A stretch of DNA of 5,440 nucleotides from Candidatus Gottesmanbacteria bacterium. GTDB taxonomy: Bacteria > Patescibacteriota > Microgenomatia > 2-02-FULL-39-11. The notes under the pieces are model-generated. The model searched no databases, had not been told where the DNA came from, and was given only the letters and a program-made list of their open reading frames with translations. The stretch lies in assembly GCA_016204905.1 (NCBI GenBank), contig JACQJU010000061.1:1-5440 (forward strand). Direction: 5' to 3'. How positions within the stretch are numbered: the stretch's first letter is position 1; every line of letters begins with the position of its first letter. Made by a program: the position numbers and the translations under genes. This document shows positions 1 to 5,240 of the stretch, piece by piece.

Positions 1-63
1 AAAGAAAAGAAAGAATAATACTAATTTGTATAATATCCATTTAGAAAATATTTATTTCCACTA

Positions 64-942
64 TTATATCCCGTTGGTACTAATTTTCCACACTCCCTTT
101 TCCCGAAATGCAGAGAGAGTCTGTCGTTTAGCTTGGTTTAAAAGTGCCGGTAGCGACTTTTGTTCTTTTTTTGCATATTCAGATAATGATATGATAGTCC
201 TTCCTTGTAGGTAAGCGATGCGCTTATGCAGTGATTCCATGAGGGCACGGGCAATAATGGTATCCATAATGATTGTTTTGTTATCGTCGCGGTACTTCTT
301 AAATCCTTTGTAATAGACTTGTTTTTCCTTATCCCGGATAATAATTATCGGAAATCCTAGATTCTGAAGTTGATAATTGATAAGCAGTCTGCCAATTCTT
401 CCATTACCGTCTACAAACGGATGAATCGTTTCAAATCCCAGATGAAACTTGGCAATTTTCTCCACGAAATACACTTCATGGTCACTATAATAATCTATAA
501 GGATTTGTTCGATTTTCCTTTTGATATGTTCGGGCGCAGTTGCAATAAATGTACCGATACGTACATATTCAGTGGGTCTGCGAAATCGTCCGGCGATTTT
601 ATCATTTATATTCCCTAGGAGCATTTTATGAAGAAGAAGGATGAGGTCTTGGGAAATTTCTTTTTCTAAAGATTTTATTTGAATGTATTCCATAACGCGT
701 GCCAAATTTTTTGCTTCAAACACCTCACGAAGAGAAATATTTCGGGATACTTCCATCTCAAGCAAAATTTTTTCAGTCTCAGCCAGGGTAAGGGTAGAAT
801 TTTCTATAGCATTTGAGTTATAGACACTTTCGGCTATTTCCGCCTCGCTGATGAGACGAAGAAGAGAGTCTTTTCCTTGACGGAGTTTATGGTATTTTCC
901 TGTTAGCTGTTTTATCCTTGAGCGGATAGGAAAAGAAATCAT
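64..942 (-). CDS. Class II Fic family protein (probable AMP-transferase) with C-terminal HTH
   Basis: Fic enzymes transfer AMP (sometimes other nucleotide groups) from a nucleotide cofactor to hydroxyl side chains of target proteins in the cytoplasm. With the start chosen here the protein has 292 residues. The core motif HPFVDGNGRIGR is complete at residues 174-185 (catalytic His174, Asp178, Asn180, Arg185). The preceding segment around TAPEHI (135-140) fits the target-binding flap. The N-terminal SNAIEN at 43-48 matches the (S/T)xxxE(G/N) inhibitory helix, with Glu47 as the ATP-blocking glutamate, which makes it class II and self-inhibited. Residues about 249-287 (from ISLSEYAKK to FREKGVWKI) resemble an excisionase/MerR-like winged helix-turn-helix. 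The start at 942 is preferred over an in-frame TTG at 957 because the TTG lies between the -10 and -35 boxes of a strong promoter. The gene is monocistronic as far as visible. The target protein is unknown. Confidence 0.92.
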   Translation of the reverse strand: MISFPIRSRIKQLTGKYHKLRQGKDSLLRLISEAEIAESVYNSNAIENSTLTLAETEKILLEMEVSRNISLREVFEAKNLARVMEYIQIKSLEKEISQDLILLLHKMLLGNINDKIAGRFRRPTEYVRIGTFIATAPEHIKRKIEQILIDYYSDHEVYFVEKIAKFHLGFETIHPFVDGNGRIGRLLINYQLQNLGFPIIIIRDKEKQVYYKGFKKYRDDNKTIIMDTIIARALMESLHKRIAYLQGRTIISLSEYAKKEQKSLPALLNQAKRQTLSAFREKGVWKISTNGI

Positions 943-977
943 GATAATAATATACAATATTCATGGTTTCTTGTCAA
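943..977 (-). promoter_or_regulatory. Sigma70-type promoter of the Fic gene, leaderless geometry
   Basis: On the minus strand a perfect -35 box TTGACA (972-977) is followed by a 17-bp spacer and the -10 box TATATT (949-954). Only six bases, ATTATC, separate the -10 box from the ATG at 942, so transcription should start at about the A of the start codon. There is no Shine-Dalgarno sequence. The match to consensus is 11 of 12. Confidence 0.8.
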
Positions 978-991
978 ATTATCGTTAATTT
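976..991. promoter_or_regulatory. Possible operator: AT-only inverted repeat at the Fic promoter
   Basis: The plus strand reads AAATTA-TCGT-TAATTT, a perfect 6-bp inverted repeat with a 4-bp spacer. It overlaps the upstream edge of the Fic -35 box. It could bind a regulator, conceivably the Fic protein's own C-terminal HTH domain. AT-only palindromes arise easily by chance in DNA of this composition, so this is tentative. Confidence 0.3.
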
Positions 992-1033
992 ATAAGAAAA
1001 ACATCTCAAATTCACGGGGTTTGGTGCTCCCAA

Positions 1034-2569
1034 TTAAGGGTGGCTTTGGCCCACTTTCACTTTTTTGAGTAGTTTGAAGGAAAGTATGGCAGAGAAAATG
1101 GCAACTACTGCTGCTATTGCCGCTGCTACTTGCATGCCTTGGACAAAGGCATTGTGGGCAACTTCTAACAAAACGCCGCTTAAAATTGGAGGTAAACTGC
1201 TAGCGACACCGACTGCTGCTCCTAGAGTATCTCGGGCTACCTCGACTAAGTCTTTATGGATTTCAGGAGGAAGTGCGTGAGCTATCTTACTTCTATAGAT
1301 AGCGATACCAATGCTGCCAAGAAGAGCAATACCGAGGGCTCCGCCTAATTCTGAGGCAGTTTCCGAAATACCCGAGGCAGCGCCTGCTTTTTCTGAAGGA
1401 GCGGAGCCAACAATAAGCTCAGTAGTAAGGCCAAAAACTGGAGCTAATCCTAAGGATATAATTACGGAAGCGATAACAACTATATTCAAACCATTGTCTC
1501 CTCCAACTTGGGTGAGAACCAAGAGACCGACTGCGGCTAAACTGAGGCAGGCACCAATAATCTGATAGGGTTTAAAAAAGCGAACAATTCGAGGAGCTAA
1601 GTTGGAACCTACAATGAAAGCGATGGCAGAAGGCAGAGACCAAAAGCCGGCGTGTAAGGGTGAGAGCCCGAGGACTAATTGTAGATATTGGGCAACAAAG
1701 AGGAAATATCCAATCGCCACAAACACGGCAAGAAAGTTGACGGTGAGAGATGCGCTAAAAGCGTGAATCTTGAAGAGTCTGACATCAATCATAGGATTTT
1801 TCAGGGCTAGTTGACGGCGGGTCCAGAAGAAGCCTACTACTAATCCAATAATAATAGAGAAAATAGGGAGTGGACTAAAACCATCTTGGGCAATTTGCTT
1901 CAAGCCAAAAATTATAGATAACACGGCAACTAAAGACATAATGACACTCAGAAGATCAAGTCTACCTGCTTGGGGATCTTTATACTCTGGTAAAACGATA
2001 GGACTCAGTACCAACAGAAGTACCATTACGGGAACAGCCAAAAGGAAAACTGAACCCCACCAAAAGTACTCTAATAATGCTCCTCCCAAGATAGGACCGA
2101 TGGCGCTGCCTGCGGAAAAAGCTGAAATCCAGACACCAATTGCTTTCGATCTCTCACCGGGGTCTTTGAACATGCTAAAGATAAGAGATAAGGTGGATGG
2201 CCCGAGTGTGGCGCCGGCAAGACCCAGAAGTGCTCGACTGGCTATAAGCATCTCGGGAGTTTTCGAAAATGCAGCTAGAAGTGAAAATAAACCAAAGGCA
2301 GCAGAGCCGATCATGAGGAGTTTTCTTCTCCCTATTCTATCGCCTAAAGTACCCATCGTCACTAGAAATCCGGCGACCATGAAGCCATAGATATCGATAA
2401 TCCAGAGAAGCTGAGTACTGGTTGGTTTGAGTTCGGCGCTAAGAGTGGGGACAGCCAGATGAAGGACGGTGAGATCCATGACATATAAGATAGCGCCGAG
2501 AGCAAGAACGGCAAGTCCGATCCATTCGCGAAGGGTAGCTTTGGGTGGGGCGGGAGAATTATTGCCCAT
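1034..2569 (-). CDS. DHA2-family (14-TM) MFS multidrug/H+ antiporter, QacA/SmvA-like
   Basis: This is a 511-residue inner-membrane transporter expected to export cationic or lipophilic drugs in exchange for protons; family members are about 500 residues with 14 helices. TM1 carries MDLTVL with Asp32, and the TM1-2 region carries WIIDIYG with Asp59; both match acidic residues of QacA. MFS motif A, GTLGDRIGRRK, is at 73-83, and the antiporter motif C region GSAIGPILGGAL is at 154-165. Glu403 in SETASELGG corresponds to the conserved TM13 acidic region of QacA, and the long loop before TM14 (about 426-475) is also present. The position that I align with QacA Asp323 is hydrophobic (Phe318), which is QacB-like. 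The gene is last in the operon, overlapping the VOC gene by 11 bp with only a weak purine-rich site (GAAAAAAG), so it is probably translationally coupled. Sampled lines are about 47% GC, above its neighbours. The substrate is not predictable. Confidence 0.93.
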   Translation of the reverse strand: MGNNSPAPPKATLREWIGLAVLALGAILYVMDLTVLHLAVPTLSAELKPTSTQLLWIIDIYGFMVAGFLVTMGTLGDRIGRRKLLMIGSAAFGLFSLLAAFSKTPEMLIASRALLGLAGATLGPSTLSLIFSMFKDPGERSKAIGVWISAFSAGSAIGPILGGALLEYFWWGSVFLLAVPVMVLLLVLSPIVLPEYKDPQAGRLDLLSVIMSLVAVLSIIFGLKQIAQDGFSPLPIFSIIIGLVVGFFWTRRQLALKNPMIDVRLFKIHAFSASLTVNFLAVFVAIGYFLFVAQYLQLVLGLSPLHAGFWSLPSAIAFIVGSNLAPRIVRFFKPYQIIGACLSLAAVGLLVLTQVGGDNGLNIVVIASVIISLGLAPVFGLTTELIVGSAPSEKAGAASGISETASELGGALGIALLGSIGIAIYRSKIAHALPPEIHKDLVEVARDTLGAAVGVASSLPPILSGVLLEVAHNAFVQGMQVAAAIAAVVAIFSAILSFKLLKKVKVGQSHP

Positions 2570-3452
2570 ACGCTTTTTTCAAAGTGGCGATATCAAATTT
2601 TTTCATTTTAAGAAATGCTTCGGTCACTCTTGTCAGTTTCTTTTCGTCTTTTTCCTTCATCATCTTATCCATAACGGTGGGGACAATCTGCCATGAGACG
2701 CCAAACTTATCTTTCAGCCAGCCACATTGCTCTGCCTCCGGTACAGCAGAAAGCTTTTCCCAATAGTAGTCTATTTCCTCTTGTGTATCGCAGTGAACTA
2801 TAAATGAGATGGCTTCATTGAATGAAAATTTGTGTTCATAAGCACTGTCCATCGCCCCAAACTCCATACTTTCAAGTTTGAAATAGGCATATTTTACTGT
2901 TCCTTCTTTGTCTGGTAACTCATTTTTTCCGTATCGGGCCATGATCTTTGATTCGGCATTTTTAAATACTGAAGTATACAACTTAACTGCTTCCTCCGCC
3001 TTGCCACCGACATTTCCTACAAACATAAGTACCGGAGTAATTTTTTGCTCTATCTTTCCGCCAGCTGGAGGATCACCTACAAAAATTATTTGCCACGAAA
3101 GACCATATTTATCTTGCAGCCATCCATAATGCTCGCTAAATGGATATTTTCCGAGCTCCATGAGTACCATCCCTCCTTCTGATAACTTATTCCACAATGC
3201 ATCGACTTCTTCCTTTGTTTTGCATTTGACATGGAGGGAAATGGCTGGGTTGAACTTAAAGAATGGACCTGCACTGATGGCCATAAAATATTGTCCTGAA
3301 AGTTGGAATGAAACAATGTCGGTATCACCTGATGGCGTATTACGAAGGGTCGTGATGTTGTTAACCCTTGAATTCGGAAATAAAGAAGTATAGAGTCCGG
3401 CCGCTTCTTTTGCCTCTTTGTCAAACCATAAATGGGGTGTGATTTTTTGCAT
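2559..3452 (-). CDS. Two-domain PhnB-like VOC superfamily protein
   Basis: This 297-residue cytoplasmic protein has two tandem PhnB-like VOC domains (the family often mislabelled 3-demethylubiquinone-9 3-methyltransferase), at roughly residues 3-125 and 137-258. Each domain ends in the family hallmark: GWLQDKYGLSWQI at 110-122 and GWLKDKFGVSWQI at 244-256. Each begins with the same core, ITPHLWF (4-10) and ITPVLMF (138-144), followed by the LYTSLFPNS / LYTSVFKNA signature. A basic tail (261-297) carries the conserved LKMKKFDIATLKKA segment. VOC folds bind metals or small molecules and act as dioxygenases, isomerases, glutathione transferases or drug-sequestering proteins; which applies here is not evident. 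It follows the AHSA1 gene by 52 bp, has a strong AAAGGAGG site 7 nt before its ATG, and its 3' end overlaps the transporter gene. Confidence 0.9.
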   Translation of the reverse strand: MQKITPHLWFDKEAKEAAGLYTSLFPNSRVNNITTLRNTPSGDTDIVSFQLSGQYFMAISAGPFFKFNPAISLHVKCKTKEEVDALWNKLSEGGMVLMELGKYPFSEHYGWLQDKYGLSWQIIFVGDPPAGGKIEQKITPVLMFVGNVGGKAEEAVKLYTSVFKNAESKIMARYGKNELPDKEGTVKYAYFKLESMEFGAMDSAYEHKFSFNEAISFIVHCDTQEEIDYYWEKLSAVPEAEQCGWLKDKFGVSWQIVPTVMDKMMKEKDEKKLTRVTEAFLKMKKFDIATLKKAYGQ

Positions 3453-3458
3453 ATGATT

Positions 3459-3495
3459 TCCTCCTTTGCCTCGCCGTAACTTTCGTGAAGGCGGG
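3459..3495 (-). repeat. 37-bp GC-rich intergenic repeat, copy 1
   Basis: This copy is identical over 37 bases to the one at 4025-4061 and in the same orientation. On the transcribed strand it begins CCCGCCTTCACGAAAG and ends GGCGAGGCAAAGGAGGA. CCCGCC can pair with GGCGAG (one C-A mismatch; G-U on the other strand) around a loop containing AC-GAAA-GT, giving an imperfect hairpin just before the ribosome site. It is 22/37 G+C, against very AT-rich flanks, and fills most of the 52-bp gap between the AHSA1 stop and the VOC start. It resembles short dispersed palindromic elements, but only two copies are visible here. Confidence 0.9.
3460..3467 (-). promoter_or_regulatory. Strong ribosome binding site of the two-domain VOC gene
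   Basis: The minus strand reads AAAGGAGG, ending 7 nt before the ATG at 3452. It forms the 3' end of the first 37-bp repeat copy and fixes the start codon. Confidence 0.88.
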
Positions 3496-3504
3496 TCTAT
3501 TTTT

Positions 3505-4017
3505 TTAACTTTTTAAACTTTCAGCCAGTTTATCCAAAGATGAATTCCATCCTTCTGTCATGCCGCTTTTTAACATAGCTTGGAATTGTTCTTCTGTTTC
3601 TGGTTTCGGGTATATTATCGAGAGTTTTGTTTTACCATTTGCAATACTCTCAAAAAGTACGGTGACTGTTGTTTCTTCGGGAAAATTGGGATCTTGTCCA
3701 AAATCGGTAGGCTTCATTTTATTGCCATTCTCGTCTGAAAAATAATCAGTGACCACCAGTTTTTCATTGGGTATAATTTCTTTGTACTCTCCTGCACTAT
3801 AGATGACTTTGTCCCATTCGGAACCTTTTGGACCCTGCATGGCAAAGATATATTTTCCGCCTTCACGAAGATCGATCTTGATGCTTGGGGCAGTGAAATC
3901 TTTTGGTCCCCACCATTTTTTCGCCATCTCTGGATTAGTCCATGCTTTCCAGACAAGTTCTCTCGGAGCATCAAAGACGCGAGTGATAGTAATACCCTGA
4001 CTACTAGAATTTGTCAT
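3505..4017 (-). CDS. AHSA1-type SRPBCC domain protein
   Basis: This 170-residue protein belongs to the AHSA1-like branch of the SRPBCC (START/Bet v1) superfamily, whose helix-grip fold encloses a hydrophobic ligand pocket. The opening signature is clear: VFDAPRELVWKAWTNPE at 14-30, then KKWWGPKDF at 33-41. The sheet core follows, with REGGKYIFAMQGP (51-63) and a GEYKEIIPNEKLVVTDYF strand pair (76-93). The closing helix GMTEGWNSSLDKLAE (152-166) is also typical, and the length is normal for the family. No signal peptide or membrane segment is seen. Bacterial AHSA1 genes are very often paired with an ArsR regulator, as here, and are thought to bind or act on the same small molecule; the precise role is not established. 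It lies 53 bp after the regulator, with AAAGGAGG 8 nt before its ATG. The gene is bracketed by two identical 37-bp repeats. Confidence 0.92.
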   Translation of the reverse strand: MTNSSSQGITITRVFDAPRELVWKAWTNPEMAKKWWGPKDFTAPSIKIDLREGGKYIFAMQGPKGSEWDKVIYSAGEYKEIIPNEKLVVTDYFSDENGNKMKPTDFGQDPNFPEETTVTVLFESIANGKTKLSIIYPKPETEEQFQAMLKSGMTEGWNSSLDKLAESLKS

Positions 4018-4024
4018 AGTTTAA

Positions 4025-4061
4025 TCCTCCTTTGCCTCGCCGTAACTTTCGTGAAGGCGGG
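4025..4061 (-). repeat. 37-bp GC-rich intergenic repeat, copy 2
   Basis: This is a perfect copy of the repeat at 3459-3495, in the same orientation and in the same position relative to the next gene: the 53-bp gap between the ArsR-type gene and the AHSA1 gene. The bases outside the 37-bp core diverge on both sides, so the identity is a bounded element and not part of a long duplication. The distance between equivalent points of the two copies is 566 bp, which contains exactly the AHSA1 gene. Confidence 0.9.
4026..4033 (-). promoter_or_regulatory. Strong ribosome binding site of the AHSA1 gene
   Basis: The minus strand reads AAAGGAGG, ending 8 nt before the ATG at 4017. It is the 3' end of the second 37-bp repeat copy and fixes the start codon. 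Confidence 0.88.
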
Positions 4062-4070
4062 CAATAATTT

Positions 4071-4382
4071 TTATAACTTCCTTCTTTTCTCTAATAGTTC
4101 ATCTAATCTCTCAAAAGAGGTTGACCATCTTTTTTTCAAACGATTGATCCAAACTTCCAGTTCCACCATTTTCCGGGGATTGATTTTATATATGCGCTGC
4201 TGAGCATGTTTTTCTACTTGGACTAATTTTGTATCACGTAAAACTTTTAAATGTTGGGAAATAGCTGGATGACTGACATGAAATTTACCATATATATCAC
4301 TTGCTGATAACTGGCCTCTGGCTGCAAGAATTTCTAAGATGTGGCGCCTGGTAGGATCAGCAAGTGCCGAAAATTTGTCCAT
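4071..4382 (-). CDS. ArsR-family winged-HTH transcriptional repressor
   Basis: This 103-residue cytoplasmic DNA-binding protein is of typical ArsR length. It opens with FSALADPTRRHILEILA (4-20), the standard first helices. The helix-turn-helix spans about 25-54, with recognition helix SHPAISQHLKVLRD at 37-50, followed by the beta wing VEKHAQQRIYKINP (56-69) and a C-terminal helix with the dimerising RLKKRW/ERLDELLEKR segment. It contains no cysteine, so the CxC-type arsenic or cadmium sensing of classic ArsR/SmtB members is unlikely. It fits the subgroup that sits next to AHSA1 genes and senses an organic ligand or acts constitutively. The open frame extends upstream to 4493, but that stretch contains the promoter and operator and overlaps the preceding gene's 3' end, so the ATG at 4382 is chosen. 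It is first in a four-gene operon and probably autorepressed. No Shine-Dalgarno sequence is present. Confidence 0.92.
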   Translation of the reverse strand: MDKFSALADPTRRHILEILAARGQLSASDIYGKFHVSHPAISQHLKVLRDTKLVQVEKHAQQRIYKINPRKMVELEVWINRLKKRWSTSFERLDELLEKRRKL

Positions 4383-4417
4383 GCAATAATAATAAAATGT
4401 CTGCTTAATTAAGTCAA
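4383..4417 (-). promoter_or_regulatory. Sigma70-type promoter of the ArsR-led operon, leaderless geometry
   Basis: On the minus strand the -35 box TTGACT (4412-4417), a 17-bp spacer and the -10 box TATTAT (4389-4394) are followed by six bases, TATTGC, and then the ATG. The match to consensus is 10 of 12. The expected start of transcription is the start codon itself, giving a leaderless mRNA, and no ribosome site is present. It should drive the ArsR, AHSA1, two-domain VOC and MFS genes. Confidence 0.82.
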
Positions 4418-4424
4418 GACTTAA
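4409..4424. promoter_or_regulatory. Probable ArsR operator: perfect 7+2+7 palindrome over the -35 box
   Basis: The plus strand reads TTAAGTC-AA-GACTTAA, a perfect inverted repeat; one base further out mismatches and the next base out pairs again. The -35 hexamer TTGACT lies wholly within it, so a bound dimer would block RNA polymerase. Position, symmetry and size suit an ArsR-type dimer, implying negative autoregulation of the operon. The assignment to this particular regulator is inferred from proximity. Confidence 0.75.
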
Positions 4425-4476
4425 ATATGTAAGAAATAGGTAAGGGGAATGTAAGAGTAAAAACAAATATAGATTG

Positions 4477-4866
4477 TTATCTGGATGGTTCAAGCATACC
4501 GACGCGATTGTCTTCGGTATCCTTAAACATCACAAATTTTCCAACGCCCGGTATATCCATAATCTTACCCAATATTTTTCCGCCGGATTTTTTGACTATT
4601 TCCATATGTTTTTTTAAGTCCGTAACCGATATTACTAGATGAGGCACTTTACCATATTCGCCTCTTTGGAAAAATCCACCGTTTATGGCACCCTTCTTTT
4701 TGTGCATTCCCTTTTTATCTGTGGGTGAAGTAGTAGCCAAAATGTAGTCACCCATTTTTGATCCAAGCTGATTCATCTCCCAGCCAAAAGCAGTTTCATA
4801 AAATTTTCTGACACGCTTTTTATTTATAGCAGGCATTTCAAAGTGAACAACTGGATTCATATTCAT
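4477..4866 (-). CDS. Single-domain VOC family protein (glyoxalase/bleomycin-resistance fold)
   Basis: This 129-residue cytoplasmic protein is the usual length for a single VOC domain of the type annotated as glyoxalase-like or bleomycin-resistance-like. The opening VVHFEMPAINKKRVRKFYE (6-24) and FGWEM (27-31) are characteristic of the subgroup, as are GGFFQRG (63-69), PHLVISVTDL (75-84), the GGKILGKIMDIPGVGKFVMF stretch (95-114) and the final GMLEPS (123-128). His8, His76 and Glu126 sit where VOC metal ligands usually lie, so metal binding is plausible but not certain. The substrate is unknown. The ATG at 4866 is used, but a second in-frame ATG at 4860 would serve equally well. It has its own promoter and ends 95 bp before the ArsR start with no visible terminator, so readthrough into the ArsR operon is possible. 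It is a distant paralogue of the two-domain VOC protein. Confidence 0.88.
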   Translation of the reverse strand: MNMNPVVHFEMPAINKKRVRKFYETAFGWEMNQLGSKMGDYILATTSPTDKKGMHKKKGAINGGFFQRGEYGKVPHLVISVTDLKKHMEIVKKSGGKILGKIMDIPGVGKFVMFKDTEDNRVGMLEPSR

Positions 4867-4904
4867 TATGGGGAGAGTCTAGCAGGAATTTTATTTTTTT
4901 GCAA
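4867..4904 (-). promoter_or_regulatory. Probable promoter of the single-domain VOC gene, near-leaderless
   Basis: The minus strand has TTGCAA (4899-4904), a 17-bp spacer and TAGACT (4876-4881). The spacer ends TGC, giving an extended -10 (TGnTAGACT) that compensates for 4-of-6 matches in each box. Nine bases, CTCCCCATA, precede the ATG, so the leader would be about 3 nt and carry no ribosome site. It is weaker than the other two promoters. The rest of the 98-bp gap up to 4964 is AT-rich with nothing recognisable. Confidence 0.6.
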
Positions 4905-4964
4905 TGCTTTTTTATAGCGCCATTTGCAATACCGTAAGATGTCAGAAGAATTTTTATAAATTTA

Positions 4965-5240
4965 TTATGGTTCCTGATAAAGTTCTTCATGAGTTCCTAA
5001 GGCAACAAAATATGCCACAATCTCATCTCCTACCTTTTTATACTCAAATATTGCCCGCCAATCGGAAGTTATATCTATACTGCTAAATCCTTCCCACTCT
5101 CTTTGTAACTCATGATTATCTAATCTAGAATCTTGAGGATTGATAGAGAAAAGATCAATTGCTATCTTGAGGTTTTTCCGGATTCTTACGTCTTGCTTTT
5201 TAAGCTTCTTAACTAACTCTGGGGCAAGGCGGACTTTCAT
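4965..5240 (-). CDS. RelE/YafQ-like type II toxin (mRNA interferase)
   Basis: This 91-residue protein of the RelE/ParE superfamily probably cleaves mRNA at the ribosome when freed from its antitoxin. Visible signatures are the basic N-terminal helices (LVKKLKKQDVRIRKNLKIAI, 9-28), NPQDSRLDNHEL (34-45), ITSDWRAIFEY (57-67) and the closing YFVALGTHEELY (77-88). By comparison with YafQ, His43, Asp60, His84 and Tyr88 occupy catalytic or near-catalytic positions. The residue I align with YafQ His63 is Asp56, as in many RelE-like proteins of this type. The ATG at 5240 is chosen because it overlaps the antitoxin stop by 4 bp (ATGA), the usual coupled arrangement. An in-frame GTG at 5261 would add seven residues inside the antitoxin gene. 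ParE-type gyrase poisoning cannot be excluded but is less likely. Confidence 0.88.
   Translation of the reverse strand: MKVRLAPELVKKLKKQDVRIRKNLKIAIDLFSINPQDSRLDNHELQREWEGFSSIDITSDWRAIFEYKKVGDEIVAYFVALGTHEELYQEP

Noticed and set aside
1..63. AT-rich stretch downstream of the Fic stop
   Set aside because: No hairpin, tRNA, promoter or open frame that I can support; too short to interpret at the window edge.
943..957. TTG start adding five residues (MYIII) to the Fic protein
   Set aside because: The codon is upstream of the -10 box and would probably not be in the transcript; the ATG at 942 fits the promoter.
1006..1036. Possible terminator after the MFS gene (TTGG-GAGCA-CCAA hairpin)
   Set aside because: The stem is only four pairs and is not followed directly by a T run; the nearest T run is about 20 bases downstream.
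1941..2390. 149-residue open frame on the plus strand opposite the MFS gene
   Set aside because: Antisense shadow of a clear transporter gene, with no domain signature, promoter or ribosome site.
3086..3424. 112-residue open frame on the minus strand inside the two-domain VOC gene
   Set aside because: It lies in another frame of a well-supported gene, has no recognisable motif and has a composition typical of shifted coding sequence.
3459..4061. The two 37-bp repeats as a CRISPR array
   Set aside because: They are separated by a 529-bp stretch holding a complete gene, not by short uniform spacers, and no cas gene is present.
4452..4476. Possible terminator after the single-domain VOC gene
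   Set aside because: There is a T-rich run on the transcribed strand but no stable hairpin before it.
4383..4493. In-frame N-terminal extension of the ArsR-type protein to an upstream ATG
   Set aside because: The extra 37 residues are hydrophobic and low complexity, overlap the preceding gene's 3' end, and cover a near-consensus promoter and a perfect operator palindrome.
4613..4619. TTAAGTC half-site of the ArsR operator inside the single-domain VOC gene
   Set aside because: Only one half is present, within coding sequence; a 7-base AT-rich match is expected by chance.
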